DNA from: Anaeramoeba flamelloides
Lineage: Eukaryota; Metamonada; Anaeramoebidae
Length of the DNA: 64,000 nucleotides
Assembly: GCA_027625915.1 (NCBI GenBank)
Contig: JANTQA010000047.1
Coordinates: 16,678,001 to 16,742,000, forward strand
Reading direction: 5' to 3'
Of the stretch, positions 34,932-43,740 are shown in pieces (position 1 is the stretch's first letter; each line of letters begins with the position of its first letter). The notes below the pieces were generated by a model. That model did not search any database and was not told the origin of the DNA. It was given only the letters and a program-made list of their open reading frames with translations. A program made the position numbers and the translations under genes.

Positions 34932-36671
34932 ATGGATAATAAAAAAGGTTATATTAAAGTTGGGTCTAATGACGAAGACGAAATTAAACTCAACATCCAA
35001 AAAAACCCAAACCAACAAAACACTTTCCAAAACCTACAACAGCAACCACTGTATGTAATTCCTATGAATGGTTTAGGATCAGCTTACCCATCACTGAACC
35101 CAAACCAGCCAAATTTGACACTCCAACAGCAACAGCAAATTCAGCAACTTCAGCTTCAACAACAGCAACAACAATTTCAACAGCAGCAATTACAAATGAA
35201 TCTCGGAAAAGAAAAAAACAAAAACACGAACATGGGCACAAATTTCAATCCTGATGGTTTCAACAGCTCTTCTGATATCCCATTAAAAGAAACCAACCAA
35301 TCACTACCACCTAATCCAATGGTTGGGTACGCTGAGTTAGATTTACACGGAACACACAACCTTCTACATAATTCCGTCCCACCGAACGATCCCAAAGACT
35401 ATGAAAAATGGCTTCAAGAGAGGTTTTATGAGTTTAAATACAGAGACTGGCTCCGGAAGTCGAGGAAAATATACTCCAAAAACTGTGGGTTATTTACTTG
35501 CATGCTTTTCACAATCTTTGTTATTTTTGCCTTGATACTCGTTTCATCGATTTTAATTTCAGGGCTTAATGACTTTGAGGAAAGAAATGGAACCAAAGGG
35601 AACAATGACGATCACGACAATCGTTTTCCCGATGGTGGCAAAGATGACAACCAACACGACAATGAAAATAATAACCAAAATCAAATTGACAAGTTTAAAA
35701 AATTGATTGCACCTCGTTTCGTAAACAAAATTAAAATGAGCCTTTTCCAAAAGGATCAACAATTAAAAGATGACGAACAAGAGCATGAACACGGCGATCA
35801 TGGTGATGACCAAGATCATGAACATGGTGATCATGATGACGAACAAGATCATGAACACGGCGATCATGATGATGACCAAGATCATGAACACGGCGATCAT
35901 GATGATGACGAAGATCATGAACACGGCGATCATGGTGACGATGAAGATCACGAACACGGCGATCATGATGATGACGAAGATCATGAACATGGCGATCATG
36001 GTGGCGATGATAACAAACATGGTGATGATAATGGTGACGAGGATGATGGTAACGATCAAGAAAGACCAGAAGCCAGCGGAAGAGCTCTTTTTGGAGCTGC
36101 TTATGCCATCTTCTTCTTTTCATTTTTTGGTATCTTTTTAACTATTGGAATTTGGAAAGTTGTTTTCAAAGCAATCAGAAACTATGACAACAGAGATCAA
36201 CAGGAAAATGATCCTTTAAAATTTTCTAATCTATTTAGTGGCTTTAAAGAAGGGAAACAACCATTCTTTGGTGTGCTCTGGATCGTTATTGTACAAATTA
36301 TTTTTTCTTCTTTTGCTTCAATTCCCCAGGGGATAATGTTCACTGCAATTGGCTGGTATTTTTCATTGATTTGGATGTGGAGTGTACCATTTTGGATTGC
36401 AAACCATAAGAATTTCAAAATTAAGCAAGCATTTGGACTCTCAAGAAAATTGGTACACAAACGAGTTTTTGGCACCATTTGGCTTTATATCCTTTCCTGT
36501 TTAATAATCCTCCTTGGGTTCCTTTGCTTTGGTATTGGCGCACTTTTTGCTATTCCATTTGTTTGTGTCTTTTACGGAGTGGCTTACTCAGAAATCTTTG
36601 GTTTACACAATGTTCACCTTAACCAAGACTTAATCATCTTTAATAGAATGTCAAATATTAATAATCTTTAA
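34932..36671 (+). CDS. Multi-pass membrane protein with Q-rich head and His/Asp repeat loop
   Basis: This single-exon protein has 579 residues. The N-terminal ~180 residues are cytosol-like and rich in Gln/Asn/Pro, with long Gln runs near residues 63-92. TM1 spans about 187-212. A large hydrophilic loop (about 213-385) contains tandem 11-residue units of the type DQDHEHGDHDD (about residues 280-365, bases 35770-36030, 33-bp units). Then come TM2 (about 388-409) and three or four more helices in a C-terminal block. The block ends in a long hydrophobic hairpin (FCFGIGALFAIPFVCVFYG) that recalls bacterial DUF975-type or glycerophosphodiester-phosphodiesterase membrane domains; that likeness is loose. 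The His/Asp/Glu repeats could bind Zn, Cu or Ni, as His-rich loops of metal transporters do. The true start is ATG 34932. The function is unknown. Confidence 0.85.
   Translation: MDNKKGYIKVGSNDEDEIKLNIQKNPNQQNTFQNLQQQPLYVIPMNGLGSAYPSLNPNQPNLTLQQQQQIQQLQLQQQQQQFQQQQLQMNLGKEKNKNTNMGTNFNPDGFNSSSDIPLKETNQSLPPNPMVGYAELDLHGTHNLLHNSVPPNDPKDYEKWLQERFYEFKYRDWLRKSRKIYSKNCGLFTCMLFTIFVIFALILVSSILISGLNDFEERNGTKGNNDDHDNRFPDGGKDDNQHDNENNNQNQIDKFKKLIAPRFVNKIKMSLFQKDQQLKDDEQEHEHGDHGDDQDHEHGDHDDEQDHEHGDHDDDQDHEHGDHDDDEDHEHGDHGDDEDHEHGDHDDDEDHEHGDHGGDDNKHGDDNGDEDDGNDQERPEASGRALFGAAYAIFFFSFFGIFLTIGIWKVVFKAIRNYDNRDQQENDPLKFSNLFSGFKEGKQPFFGVLWIVIVQIIFSSFASIPQGIMFTAIGWYFSLIWMWSVPFWIANHKNFKIKQAFGLSRKLVHKRVFGTIWLYILSCLIILLGFLCFGIGALFAIPFVCVFYGVAYSEIFGLHNVHLNQDLIIFNRMSNINNL
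35770..36030 (+). repeat. In-gene 33-bp tandem repeat (His/Asp-rich)
   Basis: About seven imperfect copies of a 33-bp unit built on GATCATGAACACGGCGATCA lie in frame, encoding DHEHGDH plus three or four acidic residues. Unit differences are mainly synonymous (GAACAC/GAACAT, GGCGAT/GGTGAT) or Gly/Asp swaps, so the peptide pattern is kept while the DNA drifts. The opposite-strand open frames here are shadows of this repeat. Confidence 0.9.
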
Positions 36672-37074
36672 GTCAAAATTTGTGGTGCTACCTTATTTAA
36701 TGAATTTTATTAAAAAAATAATTAATATTAATCCATTTTTATCATTAATTTTTTTTTTTTTTTATTTATAAAATATTTTTTCTTGTATTTTGTTTTATTT
36801 TTTTTTGTTTCATTAATTATACATACATATATAGTTATGAATATAATTAATTTGATTATTCTTCAACTTAACAAAGCTAATTATTAGCATTTTTATAATT
36901 AACTTTTAATAAAAATAAATAATTATAATTTTATTTTTTCAACACTTGATGATTGTTAAAAGAAGAGAGAAGAAATATTGAACTTGTTTTTTTATTTGTA
37001 ATTTTTTATGTATTTGATTAAAGACGGAAAGACCGCCTTTGACTATTCCTTCTTCTTCTTCTTTTTTAATTGAT
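36672..37074. other. 3' flank of the His-rich membrane protein gene
   Basis: AT-rich, with T runs and several AATAAA-type words near 36900-36930. I see no gene. A short word pair GACGGAAAGACCGCC at about 37023 could form a small GC-rich hairpin, but it is too short to call. Confidence 0.35.
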
Positions 37075-37955
37075 TTTGTTCCGCTTTTAATACACAAACT
37101 TTCAACAAAATTTATGATACTAAAAAAATCACAAGTTTGGGAACAAAAATAGGATTTCAGTCAAATAATTTTATTAATATAAATTCCAAAAAATGAACTA
37201 AAATGGTCGAGTCATTAATGTGAAATTTTTTTTATTTCTGAAATGGAAAAAAACTTTTTAGTAATTTTTTTGCGGACCTAACACCAATTATAAACCAACC
37301 AAGCTATGATGTACAACCGATCTCCAAAAATCAAAAACTAAAGTTGAAGTCATTTTTAGAAAAAAGTGCCAAAGAGCGACACTCAATTTCCAATTAGAAT
37401 GGCTGTGAATTACAATTTTGAAAACAACTATGTCAGTTTTGGATGGTCACTCTTTGTTGCTTTTTGGGATCTTGGTGATTTTTTTTTTCTTCTTTTTTTT
37501 CATTTTTCAAATGAGTTATTTTTATATTAAGAATATTACAAAATCCTTATTTGGTCAAATTTATAGGGTTATAAAAGCCCCAAAAATCAGATTAAATCGA
37601 ATAAAATTGATTTCGAACTTCAAGAAAGCACTTTGTTTTAAATTAAAGAAATTTAACCATCGAAAATAGAAAATGAGAAAAGATGATTTTTTTTTTAAAT
37701 TTTGAATTTTTTGAAAATTGAGAACTCTTTTAAACTTATTTTTAAACAAAATGAATTTTTTGTTAAAGAGATCCAAGGAATTTTTTTTTGTTATTGGAAT
37801 TTTGTCAACCAAAAGAAGGGTTATTTCACAATACCCATTTTAGTCCCAGGTCACCCCCCGAGTACCGAGTAAATTCACAGTAAATGACTAGACCCTTAAT
37901 TTGTGAATTTTTTTGTGTCTTGTTGTGTTGTGTCTTAAAAGTGAAACTGGCTGTA
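37075..37955. mobile_element. F2 MITE split by an F7 element
   Basis: The left half (37075 to about 37198) reads TTCCGCTTTTAATACACAAACTTTCAAC..AAAATC. The right half (37896-37955) reads TTTGTGAATTTTTTTGTGTC and ends AAAAGTGAAACTGGCTG before TA. Together they give an ordinary F2 MITE, cut at an internal TTAA by the F7 copy at 37202-37895. Confidence 0.65.
37202..37895 (-). mobile_element. F7 element nested in F2
   Basis: In reversed orientation the left end reads AATGGTCGAGTCATTAATGTG and the right end GTAAATGACTAGACCC, followed by TTAA (37896-37899); the left target is CTAA, one base changed. The conserved F7 interior is present (GTACAACCGATCTCCAAAAA, CAATTTCCAATTAGAATGG). Open frames at 37418-37812 are not conserved between copies. 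Confidence 0.7.
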
Positions 37956-38079
37956 TTTATCATGATCCCAAGAATTTTGAAATATTCAATATCAAAAATG
38001 GACAAAAAAAATCTCCTTTTTTTTATGATTGAAGAAAGTTGATTCAATAAATTTGTCTTCTGTCTACTGTTCGGGTTTC

Positions 38080-38235
38080 TTGAGTTTTCTATTTATTTGG
38101 AAAATCAATAGATTTTCATTAGTTTTTTTTTACTTTTTGAAATAAACAGAAAATTTTAATAAATTTTCTGTTTATTTCAAAAAGTAAAAAAAAAAAAACC
38201 TAGAACACTTTCCAAATAAAATAGAAAACCCCAAA
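38080..38235. repeat. Long imperfect palindrome
   Basis: The core arms are ~36 bases (38122-38157 and 38161-38199): TTTACTTTTTGAAATAAACA against TGTTTATTTCAAAAAGTAAA, with only about three bases between them. Outer arms pair CTATTTATTTGGAAAA with TTCCAAATAAAATAG. A ~37-base unit (CCTAGAACACTTT..AAATAAAA.AGAAAACC) is then repeated directly at about 38199 and 38239. The motif TAGGTTTTTTTTACTTTTTG also occurs near 3870. It would form a strong hairpin. Confidence 0.75.
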
Positions 38236-38239
38236 AAAC

Positions 38240-40369
38240 CTAGAACACTTTAAAAATAAAACAGAAAACCTCAAGAAAACTTGAGCACTCTAGGGCACTT
38301 CTGGAAACTCTAAAATTCTCTATGGAACCACCAGAAACCCTGAATTTAGAGCGATTTCCCCTAGCTATAATTTAGACAAAATTATAGCTTATTGGATAAC
38401 TTTTCTTTAAAAAATGAAAAGAAAAAACCATTTCAAAACCAAGACAAGAAAAAGAGAAAGAAAAGCAAGATAAAAAAGATCTTAGGATTTATTTTTGGAG
38501 ATTAAGTGCTCAAGAGCTCTTAATATGTTAAAAAGAGAGTTTTAGAAGTGATTAAATTTGTGACTCTAATTCAAAGACTAGTCAAAAGAACCTGGTAATT
38601 ATAGTAATTAGAAGTTTTGTAAACTCAATTAAGTTTTCTGAAACATGGAAGAGAGTAAAAATAGTAAAAAAAAGTAAAAACTTCATTGAAAAGTTTTTTT
38701 TGATACCCCATGTGTTGAGTGGGCAGGTTCCCCCCCCCTTTTAATATTGGATTTTTCTTGGATCTGCAAAATATTTTTTTTTATAAAGAGTTCTAAATAT
38801 TTGAAAAATAACAGACCAAATGAAATAGACCACTTTATTAAGTTTTAACACACCCCCCTAAAAATACTTTTTTAATCTATTCAAATATTAATCTTTTTAT
38901 AAGAACTCTTAAATAGATTTATTTTTGAGAATATTATTGTATTTTTTAAACACACATATATATATATATATTCGAATTTCAATCTGAAAACATTTTTTAT
39001 ACCATACCTCTTTCTTTTATTAAAAAAAAAAACAATAAGTAAATTATTGAATTGATATTTTTCATTATTTCTTTGTCAATTTTCTGACCGGTTTAGCAAT
39101 TGGCCAATAAAATTTCCTTAACCAGTCTAAGAATTACTTGTAATTTTTTTTTTATTTTTTTCCATTTTTTATAGGATTTTTAATTTTTTTTTAACTAATT
39201 CTTTTATATATTATAAACAGTTAGTATAAAAAGGTAACATGATATTATTAAAAATCAAATTAAAAATTATTTTATAAGAATATACTATTCTTGTATTTGG
39301 CGATTCATTTTAATAAAATTTCAAGTTAACAAAATTTTTTTTTTCAAAAAATTAATTTTTATATAAAATATTATAAACTCAAATTTGAAAAATCTTCACA
39401 ACATTTAAATTAATTTTTTTTTTTTGAGAATAAAGTTACAATTCAATATTTTTTTAATAATTTAAAAGTTATAAATATAATATAATCACACTTTAAAGTA
39501 GACCCCAAAACAAGTTTTTTTTTTAAAAAAAATTCTCTTTAATGCTTAAAATATGTACATAAAGAAATAATAGAAAATATTAATCACTTTTTTTAGGTAG
39601 ATATTTCCTATATAAACCTTAGATTTATCTTACGAAATAAATTTAAAAGAATTAAATTTTAAATGTAATAATTTTAAAACTGTGATATTTCAATATTAAT
39701 TGGATTAATTAATAATCGTAGAATCTATGGTTTTAGGCTTAAATTCCGGAAATGGAAATCTAGAATAAAAGTACACTGGTTTCATAATTTACACTTCTTC
39801 CTCAAAAATAACAAATATTTTTTTTTATAAATTTTCGAATTTGAATCATTTAATTCGACGAAACCAGTTTTTTGCATTTATGAAAATAATAAGTGAATCC
39901 TGTCAAGCAAAATATAATGTGAGACATCTGAAATGAGAGATACTTAATATGGGATATCTTTGAAAAAATAATATTTTACTGTATTTTTAGTTGTTTTTAC
40001 AACAAAAAAAAATGAAATCTTTATATCAAATACTACTAATTACATTTTTTTCTCAAAGTTTATTAAAGAGTCAATTAAATTACTAAAAAGAACATTTCTC
40101 ATTAATTTGGTCAAGATACCAGCATGTTTTTTAAAGAGATAATTTAGGAATTCAAAATAATTATTTATATTTAACAGATAAAAAATAACAGTTTTTAAAA
40201 AACATAATAATCTCACTCCTTCTGATTCTCAACATCAATTGATATTTTTTAAAAGTTTTTTTTTGAAAAAAATATTTAGGTTCTTACATTAAAATTATTT
40301 GAAAAGATTTGTCGGGTTAGGTACCTTAAAAAAATAAAAAAACATTTTTTAGATTTGTTTCAAATTCCA
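38240..40369. other. Intergenic tract before EMC10
   Basis: I see no gene. It contains a run of nine C at about 38729, an AT microsatellite at about 38946-38971, and an F10 end fragment at about 39700-39830 (TAATCGTAGAATCTATGG). The words just before the EMC10 ATG (ATTTTTTAG at 40344-40352) look like a splice acceptor, so a non-coding upstream exon is possible. Confidence 0.4.
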
Positions 40370-41050
40370 ATGTTTGTAAATTTCAAAATTAAAAAGATAT
40401 TCCCGTTGTACCTTTTTTGTTTTCTTTGTTTGGCTGCTTTCATTCAAAGTGAATCTTCATCGGATCAAATAGTCATTGAGCATAATTTAACCGGATCCTG
40501 GACAAAAAGAGGAGCGATCCAATTTGTTCCACCATCTGCTATTAAAAAATCAAATAAAGTCCGAGAGAAATGGATCAAGACACAAATCAAAAATAAGCAA
40601 CTAACTGAAAAAGAACTCGATGTGCTCACAGATCTTGCAAATAGAGATCTTTATTATTCAATAAGGGTTAATTGTGGCTTACAGGTCACCGATCTTTCTG
40701 TTTGTAATGTAATGGCCTCGGTTCGCGCAAGGGATTTGGTTCGATCGGGTGGGGTTGATCAAATCATCCTCCATCTTGATGATTCAAATAACATTCTTGG
40801 GATCGATTATCTTACCCCAAAAAAGGATCCTCAAATAGGGCCCTGTAAAATTGCCAAAGTTGCCAGATTCCAAAGCTTTAAAACAAACGCTTTCATTTCT
40901 CAACCTCAAATACAACCAAAACCAATTTTACATAAAGGATATGGGAAGGACAAAAGCGAAGAAAAAAAACCTCAAAAATCTTTCCTCAAAAAGTATTGGT
41001 TTATTGCTCTTCCCGTTGGGTTAATGCTTTGTGTCTCAATGCTTGGATAA
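40370..41050 (+). CDS. EMC10: ER membrane protein complex subunit 10 (EMC10)
   Basis: This 226-residue protein matches EMC10, a subunit of the ER membrane complex that inserts tail-anchored and multi-pass proteins. Residues 1-27 form a signal peptide (basic start, then FPLYLFCFLCLAAF). The luminal part has the beta-sandwich pattern of the family. Key blocks are NRDLYYSIRV (human RDAFYRVRV), SVRARDLVRSGGVDQIILHL (human SFVRACSLVESHLSDQLTLH) and NNILGIDYLT (human GNVVGVSVVT). The C-terminal end PQKSFLKKYWFIALPVGLML corresponds to human [20 protein letters not shown], the membrane anchor. I start at ATG 40370; an in-frame TTG further upstream is not a start. It is a single coding exon. Confidence 0.88.
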   Translation: MFVNFKIKKIFPLYLFCFLCLAAFIQSESSSDQIVIEHNLTGSWTKRGAIQFVPPSAIKKSNKVREKWIKTQIKNKQLTEKELDVLTDLANRDLYYSIRVNCGLQVTDLSVCNVMASVRARDLVRSGGVDQIILHLDDSNNILGIDYLTPKKDPQIGPCKIAKVARFQSFKTNAFISQPQIQPKPILHKGYGKDKSEEKKPQKSFLKKYWFIALPVGLMLCVSMLG

Positions 41051-41489
41051 AATAATTACTATTCAATCCTTTTTTCTTTTTGTGTTTTGTTTGCCTTTTT
41101 ACTTTTTTTTACTTTTTTCTGAGGGACTTTTGTTTTTCTTTTGATTTTTTATCTGCTTCCTTCTTTCTTTGACAGTTTTTTGCACCAAGTAGAGAAGAAC
41201 TAATCTTCAAAACTTGAATTAACTTTTCATATTGAATTACTGATTTAGAAGAGTTTCCACAAATGAGGACTTTCACATTTTTTCATCCAAAAAATCTTCT
41301 CAAATAAAATTACTGTTTCCTATTGCAAATTATTGAACAACCTCACCAACAATTGCTAGGTTTATTGGAGTGCTGTTTTTATTTTGACAAACAAAAGAAA
41401 AAAGTAAAGAAATACAAAACATTCTTTTAGCTTTCTGTTGTATTATGTACTCACCACCATAACAAAATACTTGGAGAAATTTAAAAGCA

Positions 41490-42480
41490 TATCCATAAAA
41501 ATTTTAACTACGTCCTGAAATTTAAAAACAAACTAAAACCCAGACTACTCCAATACTTGACTGACTTTTAATTCTAATTTTCAGAAATGAAGTACAGTGA
41601 TCAAAATAATGCGTGCACAACAACTATAATCCGTGTTTCAAAATATTATCCGTGCTTTTTTTTATTCTTGTACCAAGGCAACATCCAATCTACTACCAAA
41701 TAGTATACCTGAACCCAAATCAATTTTGAAAGTAAAGTACTGGTTATTTTCAGTAAAATTTAAATTATTAATGCAAATAGTTGAAAATTTTCCATAATAT
41801 TCTCAATTTTTTTTGAAATTTTTTGTTTTTTTTATTATTCAAATTTTCAAAAAAAATTAACTCTATTTTTTGAGATAAATTTTGCAATTTGATCCTTTAT
41901 TTTTAGAATTTCTTTTTAAATAATAGAACTTTAAGAAACCAATACCCTATTTTTTTTCGGGTTTATTATTGGTTTCTTTTATCGGTTGATGTTTAGGTCT
42001 TCTATAACAAAAAAACACGGATAATATTTTGAAACACGCTTTATATTTTTTTGCACGCTTTATTTTGACTACAGTATTGTTTTTAAAAAGTTTGATCCAT
42101 TTTTCTCATTTTTTGAAAAGAAAAAAATTCAACATATTTCTGGAATACTTAAAAAAAATTATTTTCTTTGAAAGAAGATTGAAATCTATTTTCTCTGTGA
42201 AGAAAGTGCAAAAAAATGCACTTTAAAAATAAAATCTCTAAGTTTTAAAATAGCTCTGAAAAAAAAAAAAAACAATTATTAATTTCAAAAAACACAATAA
42301 TTATTTTTAGATTTGAAAAAAAATATAATTTCTTTATTCAAGGAGGATTTGAATCAATTTTTTCATTTTAGTTTCACAAAAAAAAATTAGATAAAAACCA
42401 ACAAAATCATTTGATAAAAATTTTTCCAAAAACACTTTTTTAAAACGAAAAGATTTTAATTTTAAGGGATTAGAATCTGC
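41490..42480. mobile_element. F1 copy split by an F9 MITE
   Basis: Before 41593 the sequence matches F1 (ACTTTTAATTCTAATTTTCAGAAAT); after 42076 it resumes (TTGTTTTTAAAAAGTTTGAT, CAACATATTTCTGGAATACT, TTCTTTGAAAGAAGATTGAA). The right third of F1 is missing or unrecognisable after about 42450, and the left end is not found. It is therefore a truncated, older copy used as a target by F9. Confidence 0.65.
41595..42074. mobile_element. F9 MITE, Tc1/mariner-like, complete
   Basis: This 480-bp element is flanked by TA (41593-41594 and 42075-42076). The left end is CAGTGATCAAAATAATGCGT; read inward from the right end it is CTGTAGTCAAAATAAAGCGT. The inverted similarity extends ~60 bases to TGTTTCAAAATATTATCCGTG. 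A second complete copy lies at 55920-56400. It is non-coding. A TA target with CAGT-type ends supports Tc1/mariner affinity. Confidence 0.85.
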
Positions 42481-42954
42481 TAAATTTGTATATAATCAAA
42501 GTATAGTGTAATTGGGTGTAAATGATATTAGTACTACATTGTTAGCATAGCTTCTGTGGTTTCTGTGAGTTCGAATGGCTCTAATAAATCTTTTAGAAAT
42601 ATTATTGAACAATAAATTATTATATTTTTTACTAATAATCACAATTAAAAATTTTCTAATGAATATTTTTTTTTTTAAATCCTTTTCAAATATAAAAATA
42701 GAAACTCAAATAATAGTATTTCAGTATTATATAATTCATATTTAGAACTCCCAAAAAGAAACTAATTTTATAATTTCAAGGATTGAATCAATAATCATTA
42801 ACATAAAAGCACAAAGATTGATTGGTTTTTTTTCCTTTTTGATAAAGATAGTCGTAACATCAATATATTTTCAACTATATACAAAATAATTGGTTAAAAT
42901 AATCTCTTCGGTTAACTATTTAATTATTTATCAAAAATTAAATTCATATAATCA
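42481..42954. other. AT-rich tract
   Basis: I see no gene. A tRNA-like pair of boxes lies at about 42507-42585 but does not fold (see rejected items). TTAAGGGATTAG at about 42461 resembles an F1 end, but no F1 body follows it. Confidence 0.35.
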
Positions 42955-43145
42955 ATCAATTTCACTTTTAATACACAAACTTTCAACGAAATTTAAGGTA
43001 CAAAAAAATCTCAAATTAAGGTACAATTTTGGAATTTTTATTTTTACAAATTATTTTACTAGAACCTGAATTTTGTGCCTTAACTTGAGATTTTGATTGT
43101 ACCTTAAATTTCGTTGAAGTTTGTGCCTTAAAAGTGGAACTGACT
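42955..43145. mobile_element. F2 MITE
   Basis: It begins CAATTTCACTTTTAATACACAAACTTTCAACG and ends CCTTAAAAGTGGAACTGAC next to TATA. The internal palindrome AAATCTCAAATTAAGG and its reverse are present. It abuts the end of the F10 copy at 43145. Confidence 0.75.
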
Positions 43146-43740
43146 ATATATTGATATAAGAAGTGTATATTACACTCTAAATGCCCCGTTACTTATATTT
43201 TCTCAAAAGTAATTTAAGGTTAAAATCAAATATTTCACCATTGTTCAAGGGAAAGCACATACCCAATTATTTTTTGTTTTAAAAGTATTAATAAAATTAT
43301 TATTAGTTTATAAAGCAAAAACTAAAAATGTCAAAAAAAAAAAAAAAAAGCAAAAGATAAAAAAAAGAAATTTAATAAGGTTTTATAAGGAGCAGTTGGT
43401 AAAAAATCAAAAAAAAAAAAAAAAACCAGGCTATTTTTAATTAAGAACTCCCAAAATCATAAACAAGATACTTATAGTTATTTTAATTTAATTTGTTAAT
43501 TGATCACTAATGTTCACTTGTGGATAGTTGTTTAATTGTTACATATTTCTTTTTCTTTTTTTTTTTAATATGATTTTTTTTAACCCTTTGGTTTTTTTTT
43601 GCGTTTGATTTTTCGTGTTTTATTTTCAAGTTACTCAATCTTTTATGTTTCAAGCCACAGTATTGGCAAGCAACCACTTGATCTTTTTCCTTTGTAACTC
43701 TTCTACTCAATATTAAGAAGATTCAGCCAGGGGAAAAATG
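43145..43740 (-). mobile_element. F10 element with a BED-zinc-finger-like relic
   Basis: It is homologous to 20765-21330 in opposite orientation. On the minus strand, 43710-43507 keeps an open frame of 67 codons. It contains CQYCGLKHKRLSNLKIKH: a C-x2-C pair followed by SNL and a spaced His, the pattern of BED-type zinc fingers in hAT and related transposases. The tail is Lys/Asn-rich. There is no ATG at a sensible place, and the sister copy has lost the cysteines, so this is a transposase relic rather than a host gene. The hAT assignment is tentative. Confidence 0.5.

Noticed and set aside
35177-36141. Several opposite-strand and out-of-frame open frames with His, Arg or Met-Ile repeats
   Set aside because: Shadows of the 33-bp repeat in the His-rich membrane protein gene.
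42507-42585. tRNA-like boxes: TAGTGTAATTGGG followed by GAGTTCGAATGGCTC
   Set aside because: The putative T stem does not pair (the position before TTC would face G), and there are no pairing acceptor ends. Most likely chance.
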